DNA from: Sphingomonas sp. 1F27F7B
GTDB lineage: Bacteria; Pseudomonadota; Alphaproteobacteria; Sphingomonadales; Sphingomonadaceae
DNA length: 55,283 nt
Assembly: GCF_005503355.1 (NCBI RefSeq)
Contig: NZ_SCMK01000028.1
Location: 1 to 55,283 of the forward strand
Reading direction: 5' to 3'
A program made the position numbers and the translations under genes. Below, in pieces: positions 39,133 to 47,945 of the stretch (the stretch's first letter is position 1; the number at the start of each line of letters is the position of its first letter). The notes under the pieces were generated by a model that did not search any database, had not been told where the DNA came from, and saw nothing but the letters and a program-made list of their open reading frames with translations.

Positions 39133-39816
39133 ATGACAGACAGCGTTGCAATCATACTGGTTTCCGGCGGACTCGATTCGATGATTTCGGCCGCGCTCGC
39201 GCGCGAGGCGGGGTATCGGCTGATGGCCCTTTCGTTCGACTATAACCAGCGCCATCAGATCGAGCTTGCCGCCGCTCGCCGCATCGCAGCGACGCTGGGT
39301 GCCGAGCGCCATATCGTGATGCCGATGGACCTGCGGGCGTTCGGCGGGTCGGCGCTCACCGCCGATATCGACGTGCCCAAGCAGGGCGTGGGGGACGACA
39401 TTCCCGTCACCTATGTGCCGGCGCGCAACACCATCTTCCTCAGCCTCGCGCTCGGCTGGGCCGAGGCTTCGGGCGCGCGCGACATCTATATCGGCGTCAA
39501 CGCGCTCGACTATTCGGGCTATCCCGATTGCCGCCCCGAATTCATCGACGGCTTCGAGAAGCTCGCCGAGCTGGCGACCAAGGCCGGGGTGGAGGGCGCG
39601 CCCTTCCGCATCCGCGCGCCGCTCCAGCACATGACCAAGGCCGACATCGTGCGCGAGGGCGCGCGGCTGGGGCTGGACATGGGCCTGAGCTGGTCGTGCT
39701 ACGATCCGGCACCCGGCGGGCTGCATTGCGGGCTGTGCGACAGCTGCCGGTTGCGCGCGAAGGGATTCGAGGAAGCCGGCGTTCCCGATCCGACACAATA
39801 TGCGACGCGCCCCTAG
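39133..39816 (+). CDS. queC: 7-cyano-7-deazaguanine synthase
   Basis: The 227-residue protein has the PP-loop VSGGLDSMISAALAR (about 10-24) and a C-terminal zinc site C189-x9-C199-x2-C202-x2-C205. It converts carboxy-deazaguanine to preQ0 in queuosine synthesis, using ATP and ammonia. queE follows 12 nt later on the same strand, so the two steps adjacent in the pathway are neighbours. A structured leader precedes it. queD and queF are not in the window. Confidence 0.95.
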   Translation: MTDSVAIILVSGGLDSMISAALAREAGYRLMALSFDYNQRHQIELAAARRIAATLGAERHIVMPMDLRAFGGSALTADIDVPKQGVGDDIPVTYVPARNTIFLSLALGWAEASGARDIYIGVNALDYSGYPDCRPEFIDGFEKLAELATKAGVEGAPFRIRAPLQHMTKADIVREGARLGLDMGLSWSCYDPAPGGLHCGLCDSCRLRAKGFEEAGVPDPTQYATRP

Positions 39817-39828
39817 GGTTTTCGTATC

Positions 39829-40461
39829 ATGACCTACAGCGTCAAGGAGATGTTCCTCACGCTCCAGGGCGAGGGCGTGAATGCCGGCGCCCGGGCGGTG
39901 TTCGTGCGCTTCGCCGGGTGCAATCTGTGGACCGGCCGCGAGGCTGACCGGGCAAACGCGGTCTGCCGGTTCTGCGACACCGATTTCGTCGGCACCGACG
40001 GACTGGGCGGCGGCAAGTTTGCGACCGCCGGTGCGCTGGCCGATGCCGTGCTCGGCCATTGGGGCGAGGGGAGCGAGGCGCGGTTCGTGGTGCTCACCGG
40101 CGGCGAGCCGATGTTGCAGGTCGACGATGCATTGGTCGACGCGCTCCATGCCCGCGGTTTCCGCATTGCGATCGAAAGCAACGGCACCTTGCCCGTGCAT
40201 CCGGGGATTGACTGGGTGTGCGTCAGCCCCAAGGCGGGGAGCGAAATCGTCCAGCGTGCCGGCGACGAACTCAAGCTGGTCTGGCCGCAGCCCGGCACCG
40301 ATGTCGACGCGCTCGAGCGCTGGGACTTCGCCAACTTCCTCGTCCAGCCGATGGACAGTGCCGAAGCGGCGGACAATATGCGGGCCGCGATCGCCTTCGC
40401 GATGGCGCGGCCCCGATGGCGTCTGACCCTGCAGACGCACAAGATGCTGGGATTGCGCTAG
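39829..40461 (+). CDS. queE: 7-carboxy-7-deazaguanine synthase (radical SAM)
   Basis: The 210-residue protein is QueE with the unusual cluster motif C31-x14-C46-x2-C49 (CNLWTGREADRANAVCRFC), where most radical SAM proteins have C-x3-C-x2-C. GGEPML binds SAM. The extended cluster loop is known for one QueE type. It makes CDG from CPH4 and is the step before QueC. A REPIN-like repeat follows the stop. Confidence 0.95.
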   Translation: MTYSVKEMFLTLQGEGVNAGARAVFVRFAGCNLWTGREADRANAVCRFCDTDFVGTDGLGGGKFATAGALADAVLGHWGEGSEARFVVLTGGEPMLQVDDALVDALHARGFRIAIESNGTLPVHPGIDWVCVSPKAGSEIVQRAGDELKLVWPQPGTDVDALERWDFANFLVQPMDSAEAADNMRAAIAFAMARPRWRLTLQTHKMLGLR

Positions 40462-40514
40462 GTTGGGGGACTCATATTCCTTCAATCGTCATCCCCGCGA
40501 AAGCGGGGATGACG
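40461..40514. repeat. REPIN-like repeat, copy B, with conserved flank
   Basis: CGTCATCCCCGCG...GCGGGGATGACG forms a compact hairpin at 40487-40514. The left flank (GGTTGGGGACTCATATTCC-like, from 40461) recurs inverted after copy F at about 50904-50930. Confidence 0.9.
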
Positions 40515-40553
40515 AGTAGAGAAGGCGGGAATGTCGCGTAGAGAAGACTTGCC

Positions 40554-41036
40554 ATGGATGAGTTTTCATCCGAAACTGATCCCATGCTCTATCTGGATGA
40601 CATACAAGTTGGCGCGAAGCGGAGCTTCGGCCGTTACGAGGTCACGCGCGAGGAAGTGCTCGACTTTGCGCGCAAATATGACCCGCAACCCTTCCACCTC
40701 TCCGACGAAGCCGCTGCCGAGACGCATTTCGGCCGGCTCGCGGCGAGCGGCTGGCACACCTGCGCCATGACCATGTCGATGTTCGTCGCCGAGATGGCGG
40801 TGCACCCGCAGGCCAGCCTGGGCGCCGCAGGGGTGGACGAGCTGCGCTGGCTCAAGCCCGTCCATCCGGGCGACGTGCTGCGCTGCGAGAGCGAGATCCT
40901 CGAAGTGAACCCCTCGCGCAGCCGGCCCGACATGGGCAGCATGCGGACGCAGACGACCACCTACAACCAGCATGACGAGCCGGTGCTGCGCTTCGTCGCG
41001 CTGGCGCTGATGCGGCGGCGCCCGGCGGCCGGCTAG
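40554..41036 (+). CDS. MaoC-family hot-dog fold dehydratase
   Basis: The 160-residue protein has the hydratase 2 region YDPQPFHLSDEAAAETHFGRLAASGWHT, with the Asp-His catalytic pair in DPQPFH. The GVDELRWLKPVHPGDVL block is typical of MaoC-like enoyl hydratases acting on CoA thioesters. ATG 40584 (MLYLDDIQVG) is an alternative start with a shorter N-terminus; neither has a strong Shine-Dalgarno. It is placed between two repeat copies and is not obviously in an operon. The pathway is unknown. Confidence 0.88.
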   Translation: MDEFSSETDPMLYLDDIQVGAKRSFGRYEVTREEVLDFARKYDPQPFHLSDEAAAETHFGRLAASGWHTCAMTMSMFVAEMAVHPQASLGAAGVDELRWLKPVHPGDVLRCESEILEVNPSRSRPDMGSMRTQTTTYNQHDEPVLRFVALALMRRRPAAG

Positions 41037-41069
41037 GCTGAGAACTCGAACAAGGATCTGATTTTACTA

Positions 41070-41097
41070 CGTCATCCCCGCGCAGGCGGGGATGACG
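41070..41097. repeat. REPIN-like repeat, copy C
   Basis: Compact hairpin CGTCATCCCCGC-GCAG-GCGGGGATGACG, preceded by a flank (GAGAAC..AACAAG.ATCTGATTTT) that recurs almost unchanged before copy F at about 50735. Confidence 0.9.
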
Positions 41098-41153
41098 GGG
41101 TCGCTGGACGAGTCAACCCAGGGTTAGAACCTGATCAAGGCCTTGATTTCGTT

Positions 41154-41288
41154 CGTCATCCCCGCGCAGGCGGGGATCCAGGGCCAAGGATGGGGTGCGT
41201 GCGGCAGGCCCAGTCCGCTCCGGAGAGCGTTCGCGGGATGGCATCGATATCCCGCACTACCCTGGATCCCCGCCTGCGCGGGGATGAC
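41154..41288. repeat. REPIN-like repeat, copy D (long form)
   Basis: Two inverted CCCCGC arms enclose about 80 nt. The right flank (AAGGGTTGCTGAACGAGTC) recurs inverted at about 50935-50957 next to the half copy G. Confidence 0.88.
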
Positions 41289-41338
41289 AAGGGTTGCTGA
41301 ACGAGTCTTGACCCCAGGGCAGCCAGCTAGGCCGCCGG

Positions 41339-41671
41339 TCAGCGGCGGCGGTTGCCGCCGCGGGGCCCGCGGAAATCATGCCAGTTGTTCCGCCAGTGCG
41401 AATCGCCGCGCCAGTTGGTGCGGCGATTCTCCCAATAGCCGCGCTGCACGTCGTTCCAGGGATGGCGGACCCGGGCGCGATCATAGACGTAATAGCCGGT
41501 GCCGGGATAATAATAGTCGCCGTACCAGCCCCAATAGGGATCGCCCCAGGCGGCATTATAGCCGACCGCGACGCGGCCGCCATAGCCGTAACCGTCATCG
41601 ACGCAGCCGCCGAGCGCGGCCGCACCGGCGATGCCGGCGGCGAAAACCATGGATTTGAGGACTAAGCGCAT
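41339..41671 (-). CDS. Small Tyr/Gly-rich lipoprotein
   Basis: The 110-residue protein has a lipoprotein signal (MRLVLKSMVFAAGIAGAAALGGC, lipobox ALGGC). The mature part is rich in Tyr, Gly and Trp (DDGYGYGGRVAVGYN ... DYYYPGTGYYVYDRA) and ends in a basic Arg/Asn-rich region. Such surface lipoproteins occur in sphingomonads, but I know no function. Anchoring in the outer membrane is probable. Confidence 0.75.
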   Translation of the reverse strand: MRLVLKSMVFAAGIAGAAALGGCVDDGYGYGGRVAVGYNAAWGDPYWGWYGDYYYPGTGYYVYDRARVRHPWNDVQRGYWENRRTNWRGDSHWRNNWHDFRGPRGGNRRR

Positions 41672-41781
41672 GTCCGGTCTCCTGGCGGGGGACGCGGACC
41701 GAGGCGGGATCGCAGGTGCGCGCCCCCGTATCGAGCTAAATGACCTACGGGACGGATGGTTCCGCGCCCGTCATCACCTCT

Positions 41782-42318
<537 letters not shown>

Positions 42319-42337
42319 CGAAGCCCTCAAAAACAGG

Positions 42338-42369
42338 AATCCCGCCCAGGCGGTTGCCGGGGCGGGATT
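42338..42369 (-). terminator. Intrinsic terminator of the petABC operon
   Basis: A perfect 10-bp stem (42338-42347 with 42360-42369) is followed on the minus strand by TGTTTTTG. It lies 30 nt after the petC stop. Confidence 0.85.
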
Positions 42370-42399
42370 CGATATGGTCGGTACTGCCGCCGCGGCGGG

Positions 42400-43227
42400 T
42401 CAGTGCTTAACGCCTGCCCATACCGAGCGATAGGCGCCATAGGTCAGGAACGCCGCGAAGATCAGGAAGCCCAGCACGGCGAGGCCGGCCGCGTGGCGCG
42501 TCTCGAGCGTGGGTTCCGCCGTCCAGACCAGGAACGCCGCCACGTCTTCCGCCATCTGCGGAACCGTCGCGCGGGTGCCGTCCGAATAATTGACCTGGCC
42601 GTCCGTGGTCAGCGGCGGCGGCATCGCGATGTTGAGGTTCGCGAAATAGGGGTTGAAGTGCATGCCGTCGGGCGTCTTGGCGAACTCCGGGAAGTGCTTC
42701 AGCGCCTCGGGCGACGGCTTCTGGTTGTAGCCGGTCAGCAGCGAGTGGACATAGGCCGCGCCGTCATGCCGCGCCTTGGTGATCAGGCTCAGGTCCGGCG
42801 GCGTGCCGGTGCCGGCATAATAGACCTTGGGGAAGCGATCCGACGGCACGTTGTCGCGCTCGCCCCAGGTGCCGCCCTTCTCGTCGAACACCGGCTGCTT
42901 GGTGCCCCAGTCCTTCGCGATCTTCTTCACTTCGGCATCGGTGTAGCCGAGGTCCTTCAGATTGCGGAACGAGACCAGGTTGAGCGAGTGGCAGGTCGCG
43001 CAGACTTCCTTGTAGACGAGGAAGCCGCGCTGCAGCTGGCGCCGGTCGAACTTGCCGAGCGGGCCGTCCGAAGCGAGCTTCAGCGCCTCCGGATGCTTGT
43101 GCATCACATGCTCGGCGGTCTCCGCCGGGCGCTCGGCCGTGATCGACCCGAACAGGGCGATCAGCAGCACGAGGATGAAGGCACCGCCGACCAGGAACTT
43201 GATCGATTTGATGAACAGCGAAGTCAT
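42400..43227 (-). CDS. petC: Ubiquinol-cytochrome c reductase cytochrome c1
   Basis: The 275-residue protein has an N-terminal TM helix, which may act as an uncleaved signal (FLVGGAFILVLLIALFGSI), the heme-c motif C76-A-T-C79-H80, the axial Met M202 in IAMPPPL, and a C-terminal anchor helix (HAAGLAVLGFLIFAAFLTYGAY). It hands electrons from the Rieske protein to cytochrome c at the periplasmic face of the bc1 complex. It is the last gene of petA-petB-petC and is followed by a terminator. Confidence 0.97.
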   Translation of the reverse strand: MTSLFIKSIKFLVGGAFILVLLIALFGSITAERPAETAEHVMHKHPEALKLASDGPLGKFDRRQLQRGFLVYKEVCATCHSLNLVSFRNLKDLGYTDAEVKKIAKDWGTKQPVFDEKGGTWGERDNVPSDRFPKVYYAGTGTPPDLSLITKARHDGAAYVHSLLTGYNQKPSPEALKHFPEFAKTPDGMHFNPYFANLNIAMPPPLTTDGQVNYSDGTRATVPQMAEDVAAFLVWTAEPTLETRHAAGLAVLGFLIFAAFLTYGAYRSVWAGVKH

Positions 43228-43242
43228 TGTTCCCAGTCCCCC

Positions 43243-44502
43243 TTACGCGCCGGTCTTGGCCAGCACGGCCTCGGTGATCGAGCCCGGCAGCGGCTTCGGC
43301 GTTTCCAGGTGCGAGATGATCGGCACGACGATCAGGAAATGCGCGAAATAATAAGCCGCCGCGATCTGGCTGACGATCACGTACACCGGCTCGGCCGGCG
43401 AGCCGCCGCAATAGCCGAGCACCAGCACGTCCACCACGAGCACCCAGAAGGCGACCCGGTACATCGGACGATAGCTGCCCGAGCGCACCGGCGACTTGTC
43501 GAGCCAGGGCAGGAAGAACAGGAGCAGGATCGAGCCGAACATCGCCAGCACGCCCCACAGCTTCGCCGGCAGGATGAAGTCCGCGGTAAAGGCGCGCAGG
43601 ATCGCGTAGAACGGCCAGAAATACCATTCGGGAACGATGTGCGCCGGCGTGGAGAGCGGGTTGGCCGGGATATAGTTGTCCGGATGGCCCAGCATGTCCG
43701 GCGCGAAGAAGATCAGCGCCGAGAAGGCGATCAGGAAGACCACCACGCCCAGGCCGTCCTTCGCCGTGTAATAGGGATGGAACGGCACGGTATCCTGCTC
43801 GCCCTTCACCTCGACGCCCGTCGGGTTCGACGAGCCCGGGATGTGCAGCGCCCAGATGTGGAGGATCACGGCGCCCGCGATCACGAAGGGCAGCAGATAG
43901 TGGAGCGAGAAGAAGCGGTTCAGCGCGGCATCGTCCGGCGCATAGCCGCCGAGCAGCCAGATGCGCACCCAGTCGCCGACCACCGGGATTGCCGAGAAGA
44001 AGCCGGTGATCACCTGCGCCCCCCAGAAGCTCATCTGCCCCCAGGGGAGCACATAGCCCATGAAGGCAGTCGCCATCAGCAGCAGGAAGATGACCACGCC
44101 CAGCAGCCACACCATCTCGCGCGGCGCCTTGTACGACCCGTAATAGAGGCCGCGGAACATGTGGATGTAGATCACCACGAAGAACATCGAGGCGCCGTTG
44201 GCGTGGGCGAAGCGCAGGAACCAGCCCGCGTTCACGTCGCGCATGATGCCGACATTCACCGAATCGAAGGCGCCCGCGGCCGACGAATGAAAGTGCATCG
44301 CCAGGACGATGCCGGTGATCAGCTGGCAGACCAGCGCCACCCCGGCGAGCACGCCGAAGTTCCACCAGTAGTTGAGGTTGCGCGGCACCGGATAACCGGC
44401 GCCGACGGCGTTGTAGACGAAGCGCGGCAGGGGCAGACGCGCGTCCACCCACTGCATCAGCGGATGCTTCGGCTCATATTGCTTGGCCCAGGGAAAGCTC
44501 AT
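43243..44502 (-). CDS. petB: Cytochrome b of the bc1 complex
   Basis: The 419-residue protein has about eight TM helices, the heme-ligand histidines in the second and fourth helices (AMHFHSS, FAHANGASMFF, YIHMFRGLYY; later SLHYLLPF, VILHIWALH), and the Qo-site PEWYF motif (VPEWYFWPF). It forms the quinol oxidation and reduction sites. The gene lies between petA and petC with 12-15 nt gaps. Confidence 0.98.
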   Translation of the reverse strand: MSFPWAKQYEPKHPLMQWVDARLPLPRFVYNAVGAGYPVPRNLNYWWNFGVLAGVALVCQLITGIVLAMHFHSSAAGAFDSVNVGIMRDVNAGWFLRFAHANGASMFFVVIYIHMFRGLYYGSYKAPREMVWLLGVVIFLLLMATAFMGYVLPWGQMSFWGAQVITGFFSAIPVVGDWVRIWLLGGYAPDDAALNRFFSLHYLLPFVIAGAVILHIWALHIPGSSNPTGVEVKGEQDTVPFHPYYTAKDGLGVVVFLIAFSALIFFAPDMLGHPDNYIPANPLSTPAHIVPEWYFWPFYAILRAFTADFILPAKLWGVLAMFGSILLLFFLPWLDKSPVRSGSYRPMYRVAFWVLVVDVLVLGYCGGSPAEPVYVIVSQIAAAYYFAHFLIVVPIISHLETPKPLPGSITEAVLAKTGA

Positions 44503-44514
44503 CGCGCTCTATCC

Positions 44515-45066
44515 TCACCCAACCACGACGACAGAGTCGGACGTGAAATTATATTTTGGAACCTCGAGGTTCTTCGGCGCCGGCCCCTGGCGGATGCGGC
44601 CGGCGGTATCATAGGCCGAGCCGTGGCAGGGGCAGAAATAGCCGCCGAACGGCCCGCGATTCTCGCCCTCGCCCGCGCCCAGCGGCACGCAGCCGAGATG
44701 CGTGCAGACGCCCAGCGTGATCAGCCAGTTGGTGTGGCCCTTCGCCGTGCGCTGCTCCAGCGTCTGCGGATCGCGCAGGCTGGAGAGCGGCACCGCGTCC
44801 GCCTCGGCGATCTCCTTGGGCGTCAGGTTGCGCACGAACAGCGGCTGCTTGCGGAAGCTCGTCTTGATTGCCTGGCCCGGCTCGATCTTCGACACGTCCA
44901 CCTCGGTGGTGGACTGCGCGAGCACATCGGCCGACGGGTTCATCGAATTGACCAACGGAAGCACCACGACGCCGGCACCGACAGCCGCCACCGAAACGGC
45001 GGCATACTGGAGATAATCGCGGCGGCGGGGGTTTTCAGGACCGGCCAGATCGCCTTCAATTGCCAT
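44515..45066 (-). CDS. petA: Rieske iron-sulfur subunit of bc1 complex
   Basis: The 183-residue protein has an N-terminal anchor preceded by RRRDYLQ, fitting twin-arginine export, and the Rieske cluster motifs C121-T-H123-L-G-C126 and C145-P-C147-H148. It carries electrons from quinol to cytochrome c1. It starts the petABC operon; the 201-nt gap to divergent trmL must hold its promoter. Longer in-frame extension upstream of 45066 is not coding. Confidence 0.97.
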   Translation of the reverse strand: MAIEGDLAGPENPRRRDYLQYAAVSVAAVGAGVVVLPLVNSMNPSADVLAQSTTEVDVSKIEPGQAIKTSFRKQPLFVRNLTPKEIAEADAVPLSSLRDPQTLEQRTAKGHTNWLITLGVCTHLGCVPLGAGEGENRGPFGGYFCPCHGSAYDTAGRIRQGPAPKNLEVPKYNFTSDSVVVVG

Positions 45067-45267
45067 GTTTACCCCTTGCACTTCGAACTTGCCGCGGCGA
45101 ACGCGCGGGTAGGACGTGACGCAGACACGGGCGCTAAGGCCCCCCTCGCGGCCCACCGGTGTCTCCCGATTAAGCCAGCTGGCCTGATAGACGGCGCCCA
45201 AGCGCTTCCGCAACAGGGATTTTGAGCGACTTGTTACGCAAGGGAAGAGAAGGCTAGGAGCGCGACC

Positions 45268-45720
45268 ATGCGACTTGCCCTGTTCGAGCCCGATATCGCC
45301 GGCAATGTGGGTGCCGTGCTGCGCCTCGGCGCCTGTTTCGGTGCGCCCGTGGATCTGATCGAGCCGATGGGATTCGCCTGGAACGACGCGGCCCTGCGCC
45401 GCGCCGCGATGGATTATGGCGGCCAGGCCGACGTGGTCCGCCACGTCGATTTCCATGCCTTCGCCGAAAAGCTGCCGGGCCGGGTGATTCTCTTCACCAC
45501 CCGCGGATCGATCCCGCTCACCCAGGCGGTCTTCCAGCCGGGCGACACGCTGCTGTTCGGCTCCGAGAGCCGCGGCGCGCCCGATCATGTGCACGAACGC
45601 GCCGACCTTGCCGTGCGCATCCCGATCCGCGCCGGCCTGCGCTCCTTGAACCTCGCCGTGTCGGCGGGCATCGCGCTTGCCGAAGCGCTGCGCCAGACAG
45701 ATGGATTCCCCGAACAATGA
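45268..45720 (+). CDS. trmL: tRNA (cytidine(34)-2'-O)-methyltransferase
   Basis: The 150-residue protein is a small SPOUT methyltransferase with the TrmL pattern: MRLALFEPDIAGNVGAVLRL at the start, then LLFGSESRGAP and the knotted C-terminus IPIRAGLRSLNLAVSAGIALAEAL. It methylates the wobble base ribose of tRNA-Leu in E. coli. Its stop overlaps hemF by 4 nt, a coupling often seen in alphaproteobacteria, although the functions differ. Confidence 0.93.
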   Translation: MRLALFEPDIAGNVGAVLRLGACFGAPVDLIEPMGFAWNDAALRRAAMDYGGQADVVRHVDFHAFAEKLPGRVILFTTRGSIPLTQAVFQPGDTLLFGSESRGAPDHVHERADLAVRIPIRAGLRSLNLAVSAGIALAEALRQTDGFPEQ

Positions 45721-46559
45721 TCGAGCCGGACGAACAGCAGCAGCGGGCCCGCACCTGGTTCGAGAGCCTGCGCACCGCGATCTGCGCCGAATTCGAAGCA
45801 ATCGAGGCCGAGGCGGGATCGGATGCGAAGTTCGAATATATCGCCTGGGACCGCACCGATCCGAGCGGCGCGCCCGGCGGAGGCGGCGTGCGCGGCGCGA
45901 TGAAGGGCAAGGTGTTCGAGAAAGTGGGCGTCAACGTCTCCACCGTGGGCGGCACCTTCGAGGGCGAGTTCGCCAAGTCGATCCACGGCGCGGGCGAGGA
46001 CCCCAAATTCTTCGCCACCGGCATCAGCCTGGTCGCACACATGGCCAATCCGCACGTGCCCGCCGTGCACATGAACACGCGCTTCCTGACCACCACCAGG
46101 CGCTGGTTCGGCGGCGGCGCCGACCTGAACCCGCCCCTCCCCCGGGCCGAGGACACCGAGGAGTTCCATGCGGTGCTGAAGGCGGCGTGCGATGGGCACG
46201 ATCCCGCGCACTATCCGCGCTTCAAGCAATGGGCGGACGAATATTTCTATATCCCGCACCGCAAGGTGCATCGCGGCGTGGGCGGCATCTTCTACGATCA
46301 CCTCGAGAAGGACTGGGAAGCGGACTTCGCCTTCACCCAGGATGTCGGCCGCGCGTTCCTGGAGGTCTATCCGCGGATCGTGCGCCGGCGGATGGGCACG
46401 GCGTTCGGCGAGGCCGACAGGCAGCGCCAGCTCGAATGGCGCGGCCGCTATACCGAGTTCAACCTGATCTACGACCGGGGCACGCTGTTCGGACTCAAGA
46501 CCGGCGGCAACATCGACGCGATCCTGATGAGCCTGCCCCCGCTCGCGGCATGGTCGTGA
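45717..46559 (+). CDS. hemF: Oxygen-dependent coproporphyrinogen III oxidase
   Basis: The 280-residue protein has HemF features: GGTFEGEFAKSIHGAGEDP, HVPAVHMNTRFL, WFGGGADLNPPLP and RGTLFGLKTGGNIDAILMSLPP. It makes protoporphyrinogen IX with O2 in heme synthesis. It is coupled to trmL and is near the bc1 genes, which need heme. The length is close to other alphaproteobacterial HemF proteins (about 280-300). Confidence 0.97.
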   Translation: MIEPDEQQQRARTWFESLRTAICAEFEAIEAEAGSDAKFEYIAWDRTDPSGAPGGGGVRGAMKGKVFEKVGVNVSTVGGTFEGEFAKSIHGAGEDPKFFATGISLVAHMANPHVPAVHMNTRFLTTTRRWFGGGADLNPPLPRAEDTEEFHAVLKAACDGHDPAHYPRFKQWADEYFYIPHRKVHRGVGGIFYDHLEKDWEADFAFTQDVGRAFLEVYPRIVRRRMGTAFGEADRQRQLEWRGRYTEFNLIYDRGTLFGLKTGGNIDAILMSLPPLAAWS

Positions 46560-46572
46560 CTTCCATTCTCTC

Positions 46573-46655
46573 CGTCATCCCCGCGAAGGCGGGAAGCCAG
46601 GGTAACGGAACGACGACCTGCCCGACTCTGGATCCCCGCCTTCGCGGGGATGACG
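46573..46655. repeat. REPIN-like repeat, copy E
   Basis: CGTCATCCCCGCGAAGGCGG and an inverted arm ending TTCGCGGGGATGACG enclose about 40 nt. It lies between hemF and the next plus-strand gene. Confidence 0.9.
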
Positions 46656-46683
46656 AAATGGGGGCCGGGACGAAGGAGGGAAG

Positions 46684-47274
46684 ATGGGCCTGATTCCCGT
46701 AGCCGACGACCAGATCGCAACCGTCGTCACGTCGCTCGAGATGCTGGAGCGGCCGCGGCCGCGGCCGCTGCCCGATTCGCCGCTGCGGCTGGTGCGCTGG
46801 AGCGCGCCCGATCCGGGCAAATATCGCGCGCTGTTCCGGCGCGTCGGCGAGCCCTGGCTATGGTTCTCGCGACTGGTGATGGACGAGGAGCGGCTCGCCA
46901 CGATCCTCCACGATCCCCGCGTCCACGTCTTCGCGGCGGTCGATCGCACGGGGATCGAAGTGGGGATGCTCGAACTCGACTTCCGCGCCGAGGCGACTTG
47001 CGAGCTGGGCTTTGTCGGGCTGGTCCCGGAGCTGGCGGGCAAGGGACATGGCAACTGGCTGATGGCGCATGCGCTGATGCTCGCCTGGACGCCGGACGTG
47101 ACGCGCGTCTGGGTGCACACCTGCACGCTCGACCATCCAGGAGCGCTCGGCTTCTACCGCAGGCACGGCTTCACGCCCTACAAGCGCACGGTGGAGACGT
47201 TCGCGGATCCGCGGCTGGCCGGCGTGCTGGCGCCCGGCGCGGCGCCTCAGATCCCCTGCCTGATCACCCGATAG
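46684..47274 (+). CDS. GNAT-family N-acetyltransferase
   Basis: The 196-residue protein has the GNAT core: ELGFVGLVPELAGKGHGNWLMAHALMLAW is the acetyl-CoA-binding region (motif A), followed by VHTCTLDHPGALGFYRRHGFTPYKRT (motif B). The acceptor is unknown. Its 3' end overlaps the convergent membrane-protein gene by 28 nt. A GGAGGG Shine-Dalgarno precedes it closely after the repeat element. Confidence 0.9.
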   Translation: MGLIPVADDQIATVVTSLEMLERPRPRPLPDSPLRLVRWSAPDPGKYRALFRRVGEPWLWFSRLVMDEERLATILHDPRVHVFAAVDRTGIEVGMLELDFRAEATCELGFVGLVPELAGKGHGNWLMAHALMLAWTPDVTRVWVHTCTLDHPGALGFYRRHGFTPYKRTVETFADPRLAGVLAPGAAPQIPCLITR

Positions 47275-47945
47275 GCCGCAGCCTGGAGCAACAGCTGGGC
47301 AATCCCCGCCACGGTTGCGAATCCACCGGCCAGCAGCGCCGTCACCACGTTGGCGACCTGGCCCTGGGGAGCCGCCGGCAAGAGCTGGCTCAGGAAGGAG
47401 AGCGGAATCATCACCGCCATGCTCAGTCCGAGCAGGCGCCAGCCATTGCCGCGGCTGCGGCGCATCGCCTCGGCGAATCCGTCGAACGGCCCGCGTTCGG
47501 GCTCGGCAACTATCACCGCCCAGACAAGATAGCAGCGCCCGATCGCGTAGAGCCCGGGCACGATCAGCAGCAAGCCGAGGCCAACGAGCACGCCAGTGGC
47601 GAACATCGCGAAGACCAGCCCAGGCAAGAGGCCGGTGACGCGAGCAATGGCCTGCCCCACGGTCGGCCGCTTGGAATCGAGCAACAGCACGAGCATCGCC
47701 GCCCCGCCAAACAGCTGCGCGGCGATCGATAGCGCCAGCCAGGGCAGATTCGCAGCATACCATCCGCGGACCGCCTCCATGAGCGCATCGTCCGCCAGCT
47801 TCTCGATGGCAGGCCGCGGCACGAACAGGTCGAACGCGAAGACCGGCAGCAGATAGAAGATGCCCGCGACAGCCAGCAACACCTCGCGATTGGCGCGCCA
47901 CATCGCGGCTGCGTCGGCAAGGACACCGTCATAATTCAGTTTCAT
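47247..47945 (-). CDS. Multi-TM membrane protein, YciC/GDPD-membrane-domain-like (second of pair)
   Basis: The 232-residue protein starts MKLNYDGVLADAAAMWRANREVLLAVAG and has about six TM helices. The pattern of an amphipathic N-terminus, then paired helices around RCYLVWAVIVAEPERGPFDGFAEAMRRSRGN, resembles the glycerophosphodiester phosphodiesterase membrane domain and YciC-like proteins. It overlaps the upstream gene by 4 nt and its product is shorter, so the two probably work as a complex. The function is unknown. Confidence 0.75.
   Translation of the reverse strand: MKLNYDGVLADAAAMWRANREVLLAVAGIFYLLPVFAFDLFVPRPAIEKLADDALMEAVRGWYAANLPWLALSIAAQLFGGAAMLVLLLDSKRPTVGQAIARVTGLLPGLVFAMFATGVLVGLGLLLIVPGLYAIGRCYLVWAVIVAEPERGPFDGFAEAMRRSRGNGWRLLGLSMAVMIPLSFLSQLLPAAPQGQVANVVTALLAGGFATVAGIAQLLLQAAAYRVIRQGI

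Larger units (their letters stand above)
41037..41338. other. 302-nt gap filled by two repeat copies, no gene
   Basis: Between the MaoC stop and the convergent lipoprotein gene the sequence consists of a compact copy (41070-41097), a linker that recurs in part near copy F, and a long copy (41154-41288). No coding sequence is supported. Confidence 0.75.

Noticed and set aside
40487..40514. Hairpins of the REPIN-like copies as intrinsic terminators
   Set aside because: They lack T runs. They may still affect transcription or RNA decay, but calling them terminators is not supported.
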